Source: Clostridium sp. MCC353
Lineage (GTDB): Bacteria > Bacillota > Clostridia > Lachnospirales > Lachnospiraceae
Assembly: GCF_018785315.1 (NCBI RefSeq)
Contig: NZ_WQPN01000164.1
Coordinates: 300 to 62,303 of the forward strand
Length of the DNA: 62,004 nucleotides
Direction of reading: 5' to 3'
Below are positions 30,890-38,806 of this stretch, one piece after another (the stretch's first letter is position 1; each line of letters opens with the position of its first letter). A program made the position numbers and the translations under genes. The notes beneath the pieces were generated by a model. That model did no database searches. It was not told the DNA's origin and saw only the letters and a list, made by a program, of their open reading frames with translations.

Positions 30890-32386
30890 TTAATTTTCCC
30901 CGGATTTTGCCGCCTTCCACTGCTGCGGCGACAACCCGAACGCCGCCTTAAAACATTTGGAAAAATAGGCCGGGCTCTGAAATCCCGTTCTCATGGCAAT
31001 CTCAGCCACCCGGTAATCCGTCTGCTTTAACAGTTCCAGGGCATGCTGCAGCCGGACGTTGTTTAAATACGTGCTGAAATTGATCCCCACCTGCTGTTTG
31101 AAGGTGCGTGACAAGTATTCAGGATTGATATGCAGATCCTTAGCAACGCTGACCAAAGAGATATCATCCATATAATGGGCCTCCACAAATGAAACAGCGT
31201 GAGCGATCCGGGAGGACAATACGGATTGATTCTGCTCCTTTTGAGAATACAGGGAGCTGAGGCTTTTGATCAGGATTTCATAAAGATGCCGGATGCTTTC
31301 AGAGGAAAACACGCTTGCGGATAACCGGCTGAAATAGTTATGATATTCCATCAAATCGATACTGCAGCTGTTTAAATAGGCGGATTCGCACAGTTTGATG
31401 CAGAGGAGCTTTAAGTTGTCCACATCGGGATACCGGACATTTTCTGCAAAATTAAGAAGTTCCTCTGCTTTTGACAGGACTTCTTCCTGTTTATGAGAGC
31501 GCAGCAGCTCAATCATTTCAAGATACCGTTCATTCAGGCGCAGTTCCATACCATTTTCGAATAATTCAGGCCTGCAGAACTGCACCCCATAGAAATCCAG
31601 CTCCCGGGAAGCATAGAGATTTTTCATGGCATCAGGCAGAAGACGGACGTCATGCTGGATATCGCTGTACAAAAGGAGCGAAAGCCGGTTGTAGCTGTTA
31701 AGCTTCTTTAAATACATGCTCTGCGTCTGCATCAGCGTCAGGAGGCTGGGCTGGGTCAGCAGTTCCACACATCCCATAAATATGTTTTCGTCCACAGGCA
31801 GGCAGAAGCGCAGCACTGTTTTTTCCGTTAAGGTCAGGCTGGGCTTAAAAGGGCTGCCCTCCGCCCGGGCTTTGACGAGAAAACAGAAATAAGCGCCCTG
31901 GGGTTCCAGGTTTCCGTACTTTTTGAGCTCCTTAAAAAAATCCTGGCCGGAACCGTCTGATTCCTGCAGCATGCCACGCAGTTTTGATACCAGATGATTT
32001 AAGTTTCTGGCCGCGGTTTTCTGGGAACAGTAATGGTCGATGGCGGCCAGCAGCCTTTCGTCGTTAATCTCAGTTTTCAGGAGATAGTCAACCGCCTGAT
32101 GTTTAAACGCATCCCGGACATAATTATAATCGTCGTAACTGCTCAGCATTATCGCTCCGGCGCCCGGACATTCCTTTGACAGGGCCTGCAGCACCTCCAG
32201 ACCGTCCATGTGGGGCATGCGTATGTCCATAATCAGAAGATCGAAGGGGATTTCCTTACACTTTTTCAGCGCGTCAAGTCCATTTACCGCACTGTCAACA
32301 AGAAACTCCGGACGGTTCGAACGGATGATGTGTACCAGCCATTCCCGGATCGGATGTTCATCGTCAACTACCAGTATTCGAATCAA
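30890..32386 (-). CDS. AraC-type response regulator (YesN-like)
   Basis: 498 residues: receiver domain (ILVVDDEHPIREW; phospho-acceptor D54 in LLIMDIRMPHMDG; conserved lysine in YLLKTE), a long middle region, and a C-terminal AraC pair of helix-turn-helices (VSVAKDLHINPEYLSRTF; RVAEIAMRTGFQSPAYFSK). No ATG lies near the receiver start; a TTG at 32386 with AGGGGG upstream is the best start. It overlaps the sensor kinase by 23 bp, giving coupled translation. It probably activates the divergent cassette 2. Confidence 0.88.
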   Translation of the reverse strand: MIRILVVDDEHPIREWLVHIIRSNRPEFLVDSAVNGLDALKKCKEIPFDLLIMDIRMPHMDGLEVLQALSKECPGAGAIMLSSYDDYNYVRDAFKHQAVDYLLKTEINDERLLAAIDHYCSQKTAARNLNHLVSKLRGMLQESDGSGQDFFKELKKYGNLEPQGAYFCFLVKARAEGSPFKPSLTLTEKTVLRFCLPVDENIFMGCVELLTQPSLLTLMQTQSMYLKKLNSYNRLSLLLYSDIQHDVRLLPDAMKNLYASRELDFYGVQFCRPELFENGMELRLNERYLEMIELLRSHKQEEVLSKAEELLNFAENVRYPDVDNLKLLCIKLCESAYLNSCSIDLMEYHNYFSRLSASVFSSESIRHLYEILIKSLSSLYSQKEQNQSVLSSRIAHAVSFVEAHYMDDISLVSVAKDLHINPEYLSRTFKQQVGINFSTYLNNVRLQHALELLKQTDYRVAEIAMRTGFQSPAYFSKCFKAAFGLSPQQWKAAKSGEN

Positions 32387-34139
32387 TGCTGTCGCCCCCT
32401 TTCTGCCTCGGCATCCTGAGCACCATAATTGTGTGATAATGCTGGTCATGAACTGCGCACAGACCAAAGTCAGCGCCATAGAGAAGCTGGATCCGGTCCT
32501 GAATATTTTTTAAACCGATATGGAACGAAGCGCCAGAAGCCTGTTCAAAGACCCGTTCCATGTCTTCCTGTCCGAATCCGATTCCCGTATCACAGACCTC
32601 TATGGTGATGATTTTATCATCACCCCGGAAACGGATCATCAGTTCAATGGCCTCTCCGGTCAGGGGGATGGCGTGGAGAAATACATTTTCAACCAGGGGC
32701 TGGATCAAAAATCTGGGGATTGTTAAATCCATCAGCTCTTTCGGCAGATCCATCCGGAAATGGACTTTGTTGTCATATCTGAGGTTCTGCAGGCGGACAT
32801 ACTGACCGATGATGATCGTTTCCTCCAGCAGCGTGTTGTCGCTTTTATTGGAGCTGACAGAATTTTGCAGAATGGAAATCAGCAGTGTCAGCATCTCACA
32901 TGCGTGTTCCGGTTCATTCATCGCGATGGTGCATTTGACGGAAAACAATGTGTTATACAGAAAATGGGGGTTAATCTGCGCCTTTAAGAAGTTGAACTTG
33001 GCGTCATTCACCCGTTTTTCCGCATCCCGCACATCACACAAAAGTTTGCTGATCTCATCGCACAGATGGTTGTAGGAAATCCCGATACTCCTGATCTCCG
33101 AAATCTTTGTCCGGATCTGTAAATGGGCGAACTGCCTGCTGATGGATGATTCCATTTCTCCGCAGATGATCCGGATCGGCCTGGATATGGATTCTGAGAC
33201 GATGGAAATTACGAATACGGACAGCAGATAGAGCACGGCCGCGATCGCGGCAATCATGAAACAGGCTTTTTGAATCGGGGCCATCACATCGTTTAATGGA
33301 ATCTGTTCAAACATGGTCCATCCGGTAACCGGTGAAGTATATTTGGCGCAGAAACATTCCATGCCGGCGTCATTGGTATAGGTAACGTAAGAATCCTTTC
33401 CACGGACAAACAGATAGTCCCGGATCGCCTCGGGGGACGTGCCTGTCTGGCTGGCGTCGCTGGAGGAAATCACAGTGGAATATTCATTGAGCAGATAAAA
33501 CGTGGAGTTTTCCTGCATCAGGTTTTCATAAACCGATTTAAAAACGTCCTCTTTCACAAAAACGATGATGGAACCCGCGTAATTCCCTCTCACCTGATAG
33601 ATATTGCGCACAATGGCATAGCAGTATGTCTTTTCCCCATCCTTAGGAAACGGCACGAAATTCGTAACGGAGTAATCGACCGCCCCCATGGCTCTTTGCT
33701 TTGTAAACCATGAATAAGAACTGAGCTGCTTAAATTCGCTGTCGGAATAACCGCAGCTGGAATACTGGAATCCGTTATTGCCGAAACATACCACATCAAA
33801 AGTTAAATCAAACTGCTGGAAGGCGCTGTAATATTTGGTACAGAGAAGGTCAATATTGGCCGATACAGCGGCCGTATTCTGCGGGGTGATGGTGTTGCTC
33901 AGAATTGTCCCGAGAATATTTTCATCCTGATACAGCAGCCGGGCCACGGCCTCGGAACCGGTCACCAGGGCGTCCGCCTTCTGGGAGACGAGCTGCAGCC
34001 GTTCCGTATTGGCTCTCCCCAGTGTTTCAAATGTAGATTTCACATAAAACTGGGTGACCATATAAGTCAGCATGGCCGTCAGCAGCGCCAGAACGAGGGC
34101 AAGCGTTATGTTCAGTACTTTCTTAATACTTATCTGCAT
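32364..34139 (-). CDS. YesM-like sensor histidine kinase
   Basis: 591 residues. Two membrane helices (about 12-34 and 285-312) flank an extracellular sensor domain of about 250 residues. A HAMP-like linker follows, then the His_kinase block with phospho-acceptor His in FLKAQINPHFLYNTL (near 395), and an ATPase domain with LIQPLVENVFLHA, VCDTGIGF and IGLKNIQDRIQ. It should phosphorylate the AraC-type regulator in response to a sugar or related compound outside. AAAGGGATG precedes the ATG. Divergent from cassette 2. Confidence 0.9.
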   Translation of the reverse strand: MQISIKKVLNITLALVLALLTAMLTYMVTQFYVKSTFETLGRANTERLQLVSQKADALVTGSEAVARLLYQDENILGTILSNTITPQNTAAVSANIDLLCTKYYSAFQQFDLTFDVVCFGNNGFQYSSCGYSDSEFKQLSSYSWFTKQRAMGAVDYSVTNFVPFPKDGEKTYCYAIVRNIYQVRGNYAGSIIVFVKEDVFKSVYENLMQENSTFYLLNEYSTVISSSDASQTGTSPEAIRDYLFVRGKDSYVTYTNDAGMECFCAKYTSPVTGWTMFEQIPLNDVMAPIQKACFMIAAIAAVLYLLSVFVISIVSESISRPIRIICGEMESSISRQFAHLQIRTKISEIRSIGISYNHLCDEISKLLCDVRDAEKRVNDAKFNFLKAQINPHFLYNTLFSVKCTIAMNEPEHACEMLTLLISILQNSVSSNKSDNTLLEETIIIGQYVRLQNLRYDNKVHFRMDLPKELMDLTIPRFLIQPLVENVFLHAIPLTGEAIELMIRFRGDDKIITIEVCDTGIGFGQEDMERVFEQASGASFHIGLKNIQDRIQLLYGADFGLCAVHDQHYHTIMVLRMPRQKGGDSIDSNTGS

Positions 34140-34228
34140 GTTTCACATCCCTTTCTGCCGGAGCGTGTTTGCGCCGGAAGGACATTTCCTGTAAGTACAT
34201 TTCTGTATAACAATACTCTTTAAGTAAT

Positions 34229-34257
34229 AATATACAAATAATTTGCAAAAGTTTCAA
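34229..34257 (-). promoter_or_regulatory. promoter of the two-component operon
   Basis: Minus strand: TTGAAA (34257-34252), 17-bp spacer, TATATT (34234-34229), about 90 bp before the sensor kinase start. The rest of the 364-bp gap is AT-rich. Confidence 0.65.
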
Positions 34258-34379
34258 TGATTTTATATACTATTTACAAAAATTTCCAAATAAATCAAGG
34301 AAATGCAAATTTTCTCATGTTAAATCCCCATTCCTTCCGTTCTTAGTCAAAATATATAAAATAAGAGTCAAATAAATGA

Positions 34380-34408
34380 TTGTTGCAAAGGCGGGAACTC
34401 TATATGAT
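34380..34408 (+). promoter_or_regulatory. promoter of the second ABC cassette
   Basis: TTGTTG at 34380-34385, 17-bp spacer, TATGAT at 34403-34408. Confidence 0.6.
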
Positions 34409-34413
34409 TGAAA

Positions 34414-34425
34414 TGTAACGTTACA
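34414..34425. promoter_or_regulatory. perfect palindrome at the expected transcript start of cassette 2
   Basis: TGTAACGTTACA is a perfect 12-bp palindrome with a CG centre, typical of LacI-family sites. Its place at about +1 suggests a repressor site, in addition to control by the two-component pair. Confidence 0.6.
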
Positions 34426-34503
34426 CGGCAGTAAAAATGCTTCTTTCAATCGGTTATCTGTTTATGGACACCGGAATGAATCCGGGAAGAAATGGAGGTT
34501 ACA

Positions 34504-35652
34504 ATGAAAAAAATTTTAGCATCTCTACTTATCACCACAATGTTTATCTGTTCAATAGCCGGCTGTGCAAAAAAAACTCAGCCTGACCCAGCAAGCAGCG
34601 GTACGAAAGCCAGCGAAACGGTTGCAGGGACAACGGACAAAAATGAAAAGGAGACTGGCGCGAAAGCCGAAGCTTCCGGCGAACTGGTCACACTGCGCGT
34701 ATCCACCCTTGCCCAGCAGCTTTCTATTCCAATGTATTACATCCAGAAGATGGGCTGGGATGTTGAAAACGGTTTTAAACTGGATATTTCCACCTTTATG
34801 CAGGGCAGCGGCATCAATGAAGCCCTGGGTTCCGGCCTGGTCGATGTGTTTACCATCGGAGCGGCCGGCATCTCCTCCTGCAGCGTCTATGACGCGGTTT
34901 ATTTGTTCTCCCATACAGATTCCGGAGCCGGACAGCAGTTTATGATCCGGGCGGACAGCGATATGGCGGCTGTGAAAGGTTTTAATCCGGAATATCCGGA
35001 TATCTACGGCACGCCTGAGACGGTAAAAGACAAATCCTTCCTTCTCCCCATGGGCACGGCCGCCCAGATATTGGTGGACATGTATTTAAATGTCCTGGGC
35101 CTGACGGAAGACGACGTCACCCTGGTAAATATGGATGACACCGCCGCTTACCAGGCTTTTGTATCCGGCCAGTCGGATTTTGCGAAGACCAGTTATCCCA
35201 CCGCCGACAGCTATGACCCGGAACAGTATCTGGTGGCATGCAGTATGAATAATCTGAACTGTCCGTACTACGACAACATCCTCTGTTCCCGTGAAGTTTT
35301 TGAAGATGAGAGCAAACATGACGCTCTGGTTGCCCTCTGCGTACAACTGCTCCGCGCCGCCGACGCATTCCAGGACGACAAGGTCTTAATGGACACCATG
35401 ATGGAGTGGTATGAGATTAACGGACAGACGGCGGACGCCGATACCATTGAACATCAGGTTCTTGAACGTCCATTCTTCACATACGACGATCTGACTTCCA
35501 TTGATTATACCTCATCCTTTAAACTGCTGGCCGAATTCTATGCCACAGTAGGCAACATCTCTGAAGAAGATATGGAAAAGGTTTATGCCAACATGGATAA
35601 TACCATCATTTCTGAGGCGATGGAAGCCTACGCGGCTGAATACAAAAAATGA
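34504..35652 (+). CDS. NitT/TauT-type ABC substrate-binding lipoprotein (cassette 2)
   Basis: 382 residues, lipobox IAGC near residue 21, a low-complexity Ser/Thr/Lys linker, then the NMT1/SsuA-like binding domain (LRVSTLAQQLSIPMYYIQ; GWDVENGFKLDISTF; VDVFTIGAAGISS). It is a paralogue of the cassette 1 lipoprotein in block order but quite diverged, so a different solute is likely. GGAGGT at 34494-34499 selects ATG 34504. Confidence 0.85.
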   Translation: MKKILASLLITTMFICSIAGCAKKTQPDPASSGTKASETVAGTTDKNEKETGAKAEASGELVTLRVSTLAQQLSIPMYYIQKMGWDVENGFKLDISTFMQGSGINEALGSGLVDVFTIGAAGISSCSVYDAVYLFSHTDSGAGQQFMIRADSDMAAVKGFNPEYPDIYGTPETVKDKSFLLPMGTAAQILVDMYLNVLGLTEDDVTLVNMDDTAAYQAFVSGQSDFAKTSYPTADSYDPEQYLVACSMNNLNCPYYDNILCSREVFEDESKHDALVALCVQLLRAADAFQDDKVLMDTMMEWYEINGQTADADTIEHQVLERPFFTYDDLTSIDYTSSFKLLAEFYATVGNISEEDMEKVYANMDNTIISEAMEAYAAEYKK

Positions 35653-35677
35653 TTTCTGATTGGAGATGTGACTGATT

Positions 35678-36469
35678 ATGACAGCAACGCAGAAACGAAA
35701 TTTTTCATTCCGCCTGAAGATGATATCTGTTTGTTCCCTTCTGGCATTTTTCCTGATCTGGTATCTCATCACTGAAGTGTGGGAGCTGGCCCCTTCCACA
35801 CTTCTGCCTTCGCCCCTCAAGGCGCTGGAAACAGGGATTCAGAAATGGACGGTTAAGCGGCCCGACGGTTCCACACTGCCCACGCATATCATTGCCAGCC
35901 TGAAGGTATCTTTACTCGGCTTTTGCTTCGGAGCAGTCATCGGCGTTCCATTAGGCATCATCATGGCCTGGTGGGAACCAATGGATATGGCCCTTAAACC
36001 GGTATTTGATTTTATCCGCAATATCCCTCCCATCGCCTGGATTCCGATCATGATCATTGTGCTGGGAATCGGAGTGGTCGCCAAGGCGGCAATTGTATTC
36101 TTATCGGCGTTTATCCCCTGTGTCGTCAACTCCTATACCGGGATCAAGGCGACAAAAAAGGTACATATCTGGGTGGGCCGGACCTTTGGCGCATCAAAAC
36201 TGCGCCTGTTGTTTAAAGTTGCGCTCCCATCCGGCCTGCCGTATATCTTCACCGGCTTAAAGGTTTCTTTAAATTCCTCCTGGGGTTCTCTGGTGGCGGC
36301 GGAAATGCTGGGATCCGACAGCGGCCTCGGCTACATGATTCAGTTGGGCCGCCTGCTCTGCAGGGCCGATTTAATCATCGTCGGCATGGTTGTCATTGGA
36401 ATTATCGGCACCATACTGTCCGCTTTGCTGGATTTCGTGGAAAGCAGGCTCGTGAAAGGAGACGTATAA
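35678..36469 (+). CDS. ABC transporter permease A (cassette 2)
   Basis: 263 residues, about six membrane helices; RNIPPIAWIPIMIIVLGIG block and the EAA-type loop GRTFGASKLRLLFKVALPSG. Closest in this window to permease A of cassette 1. GGAGATG precedes ATG 35678. The next gene starts directly after its stop. Confidence 0.88.
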   Translation: MTATQKRNFSFRLKMISVCSLLAFFLIWYLITEVWELAPSTLLPSPLKALETGIQKWTVKRPDGSTLPTHIIASLKVSLLGFCFGAVIGVPLGIIMAWWEPMDMALKPVFDFIRNIPPIAWIPIMIIVLGIGVVAKAAIVFLSAFIPCVVNSYTGIKATKKVHIWVGRTFGASKLRLLFKVALPSGLPYIFTGLKVSLNSSWGSLVAAEMLGSDSGLGYMIQLGRLLCRADLIIVGMVVIGIIGTILSALLDFVESRLVKGDV

Positions 36470-37255
36470 ATGCAGAAGTCTAAAATAAAGCTGAAGTCAG
36501 CCGCCTATGGCGCGGCAGCATTCCTCATTCTGCTGTGCCTCTGGCAGGCGGCGGTCCATTTCAGCGACTCACAGATACCATTTCCCACGCCAACGGCTGT
36601 AGTTATGAATTTCTGCTATATGCTGTTTCATAAGGTGGGGAATTATTACACAATAACCGGCCATGTCCTCTGGAGTTTAAGCCGTGTGATGGCCGGGTTC
36701 TGCCTGGCCTGCGCGGCAGGAGTGGTCATCGGGCTGACAATGGGCTGGTTTCCTTATGTCCGCGCCGTGGTCATGCCGATTTTTAATCTTCTCCGCCCCA
36801 TCGCCCCGCTGGCCTGGATTCCCCTTGCGATCCTCTGGTTCGGCATTGGTGAGAAATACAAATATTTTCTTATTTTCATAGCGGCGTTCGTACCCTTTAC
36901 CCTGAACGCTTACGCGGGGGCGGTTCATGTGGACAAACAACTGATCGGAGCCGCGAAAATGCTGGGCGCAGGCAGTTCGCAGGTATTTTTTGAAATCGTG
37001 GTCCCCTCTGCGGTTCCATCTATTTTTTCCGGCGCCCAGGTGGCCCTTTCCAATTCCTGGATGACCATGCTGGCCGCGGAAATGGTCTGCGCCACAGAAG
37101 GGGTGGGCTGGATTATTATTGCCGGCCAGGGCGTCAATGATATGACGCAGATGATTGCCGGCATGCTGGCAATTGGAATTGTCGGCTTCCTTCTGGCCAG
37201 CGGCATGAGATATTTAGAAGGGAGGTGCCTGAGATGGAACAATCAGGGAGGCTGA
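36470..37255 (+). CDS. ABC transporter permease B (cassette 2)
   Basis: 261 residues, BPD_transp_1 family, RPIAPLAWIPLAILWFGIG block and coupling loop AKMLGAGSSQVFFEIVVPSA. ATG follows the previous stop without a gap; AAAGGAG lies inside the end of permease A. Its end overlaps the ATPase A start by 22 bp, mirroring cassette 1. Confidence 0.88.
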   Translation: MQKSKIKLKSAAYGAAAFLILLCLWQAAVHFSDSQIPFPTPTAVVMNFCYMLFHKVGNYYTITGHVLWSLSRVMAGFCLACAAGVVIGLTMGWFPYVRAVVMPIFNLLRPIAPLAWIPLAILWFGIGEKYKYFLIFIAAFVPFTLNAYAGAVHVDKQLIGAAKMLGAGSSQVFFEIVVPSAVPSIFSGAQVALSNSWMTMLAAEMVCATEGVGWIIIAGQGVNDMTQMIAGMLAIGIVGFLLASGMRYLEGRCLRWNNQGG

Positions 37256-38007
37256 AAATGTCCTGTAAAAATGTTTCTAAAACCTTCCGGTCGCCTAAAG
37301 GTGAGTTTGAAGTTTTAAAGAACCTGACCTTCGATGTGCGTGAGAATGAATTCCTTGTAATTTTCGGCCCGGGCCAATGCGGCAAGACAACCCTTCTCTA
37401 TATGCTGGCCGGTCTGGAGCCGTGCACAGAAGGTTCCATTGAACACAACGGCAGGCCCGTTGATTCCCCGGCCCCTTCCCGCGCGGTGGTCTATCAGACC
37501 ATGGCCCTGTTTCCCTGGATGACTGTCAAAGGAAATGTGGGATTCAGCCAGAAGGTCAGAAATGTGGACAAAAAGGAGCGGGAGGCCATCGTTCAGAAAT
37601 TCATCGATCTGGTGGGATTAACCGGTTTTGAGAACAGCTATCCGGTACAGTTGTCCGGGGGAATGAAACAGCGGGTCGGAATTGCCCGGGCCTATTGCTG
37701 CGATCCGGATGTCCTCTTAATGGACGAACCCTTTGGCCATCTGGATGCGCAGACCAGATATATGATGCAGGAATCCCTGGAACATATCTGGGAAAATGAA
37801 AGACGAACCGTAGTATTTGTCACCAACAACATTGAAGAGGCCCTTTACCTGGCAGACAGGATCATCCTTCTCACCGACTGTCCCGGACAGGTGGCAGAAG
37901 AGTATCAAATCACCCTGCCCAGGCCAAGGAATCTGATCGATCCGGAATTCCTCCGGCTGCGCAAAGAAATAACCGAATACATGAACAAAGACAGCCATGA
38001 AACGTAA
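37234..38007 (+). CDS. ABC ATPase A (cassette 2), canonical signature but Asn in H-loop
   Basis: 257 residues: Walker A GPGQCGKTT, Q-loop VYQTMALFPW, signature LSGGMKQR, Walker B LLMDEPFGHLD, and H-loop VTNN with N198 in place of His. It shares this loss with ATPase A of cassette 1, so the change is inherited and kept rather than random. GGGAGGTG at 37219-37226 selects ATG 37234. Confidence 0.88.
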   Translation: MEQSGRLKMSCKNVSKTFRSPKGEFEVLKNLTFDVRENEFLVIFGPGQCGKTTLLYMLAGLEPCTEGSIEHNGRPVDSPAPSRAVVYQTMALFPWMTVKGNVGFSQKVRNVDKKEREAIVQKFIDLVGLTGFENSYPVQLSGGMKQRVGIARAYCCDPDVLLMDEPFGHLDAQTRYMMQESLEHIWENERRTVVFVTNNIEEALYLADRIILLTDCPGQVAEEYQITLPRPRNLIDPEFLRLRKEITEYMNKDSHET

Positions 38008-38026
38008 TGGCTGGGACAGGAGGAGT

Positions 38027-38770
38027 ATGGTGGAAAAAAATATAAAGGTTAAGGTAACCCACCTGACAAAAAGCTTCGGTGATCTTCTGGTTTTAAATGA
38101 CGTGTCCTTCGATGTATATGACGGCGAATTCCTCTGTATCGTAGGGCCTACGGGCTGCGGTAAAACCACATTCCTCAACAGCCTGACCCATTTGTATGAG
38201 CCTACGGCCGGTGAAATCCTGTTTAAAGGCGAGCAGATCGATCTGCGCAGGCACAACATTGCATACATATTCCAGGAATACTCGGCCATGGAATGGCTCA
38301 CAGTCCGGCAGAATGTGCGGTTCGGCCTGGAACTCAAAAAAGAATATCACGATATTGAAAAAAAGGTGGACGACGCCCTGGAACTGGTGGGCCTGACCAG
38401 GTTCGCCGATTATTACCCCAAACAGCTTTCGGCCAGCATGCTCCAGCGTGTGGTCATTGCCCGGGCCTTTGCGACCCAGCCGGAACTGCTTTTGATGGAT
38501 GAACCTTACGGACAATTGGACATCAATCTGCGCTTCAAGCTGGAAGATGAGGTGGTGCGCCTCTGTAAACAGACGAAGACTACCGTAATTTTTATTACCC
38601 ATAACATTGAAGAGGCCGTCTATTTAGGCGACCGGATTCTTGTGCTCACCAATAAACCGACTTCTATTAAAGAGGTTGTCCCGGACACCCTGCCCCATCC
38701 CCGTGACATCGCGGCCCCTGAGTTTGTGGAAATGCGGGACCGGATCACCGGCCTGATAAAATGGTGGTAA
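38027..38770 (+). CDS. ABC ATPase B (cassette 2), degenerate signature
   Basis: 247 residues: Walker A GPTGCGKTT, Q-loop IFQEYSAMEW, Walker B LLMDEPYGQLD, H-loop FITHNIEE (H192). The signature is LSASMLQR instead of LSGGQ. Same pattern as ATPase B of cassette 1. ATG 38027 with AGGAGG at 38018-38023; GTG 38030 would have better spacing and ATG 37997 has no site. Confidence 0.85.
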   Translation: MVEKNIKVKVTHLTKSFGDLLVLNDVSFDVYDGEFLCIVGPTGCGKTTFLNSLTHLYEPTAGEILFKGEQIDLRRHNIAYIFQEYSAMEWLTVRQNVRFGLELKKEYHDIEKKVDDALELVGLTRFADYYPKQLSASMLQRVVIARAFATQPELLLMDEPYGQLDINLRFKLEDEVVRLCKQTKTTVIFITHNIEEAVYLGDRILVLTNKPTSIKEVVPDTLPHPRDIAAPEFVEMRDRITGLIKWW

Positions 38771-38806
38771 TCCGAATCAAAAAATGAGCAGGACAAGGAG
38801 GAACTT

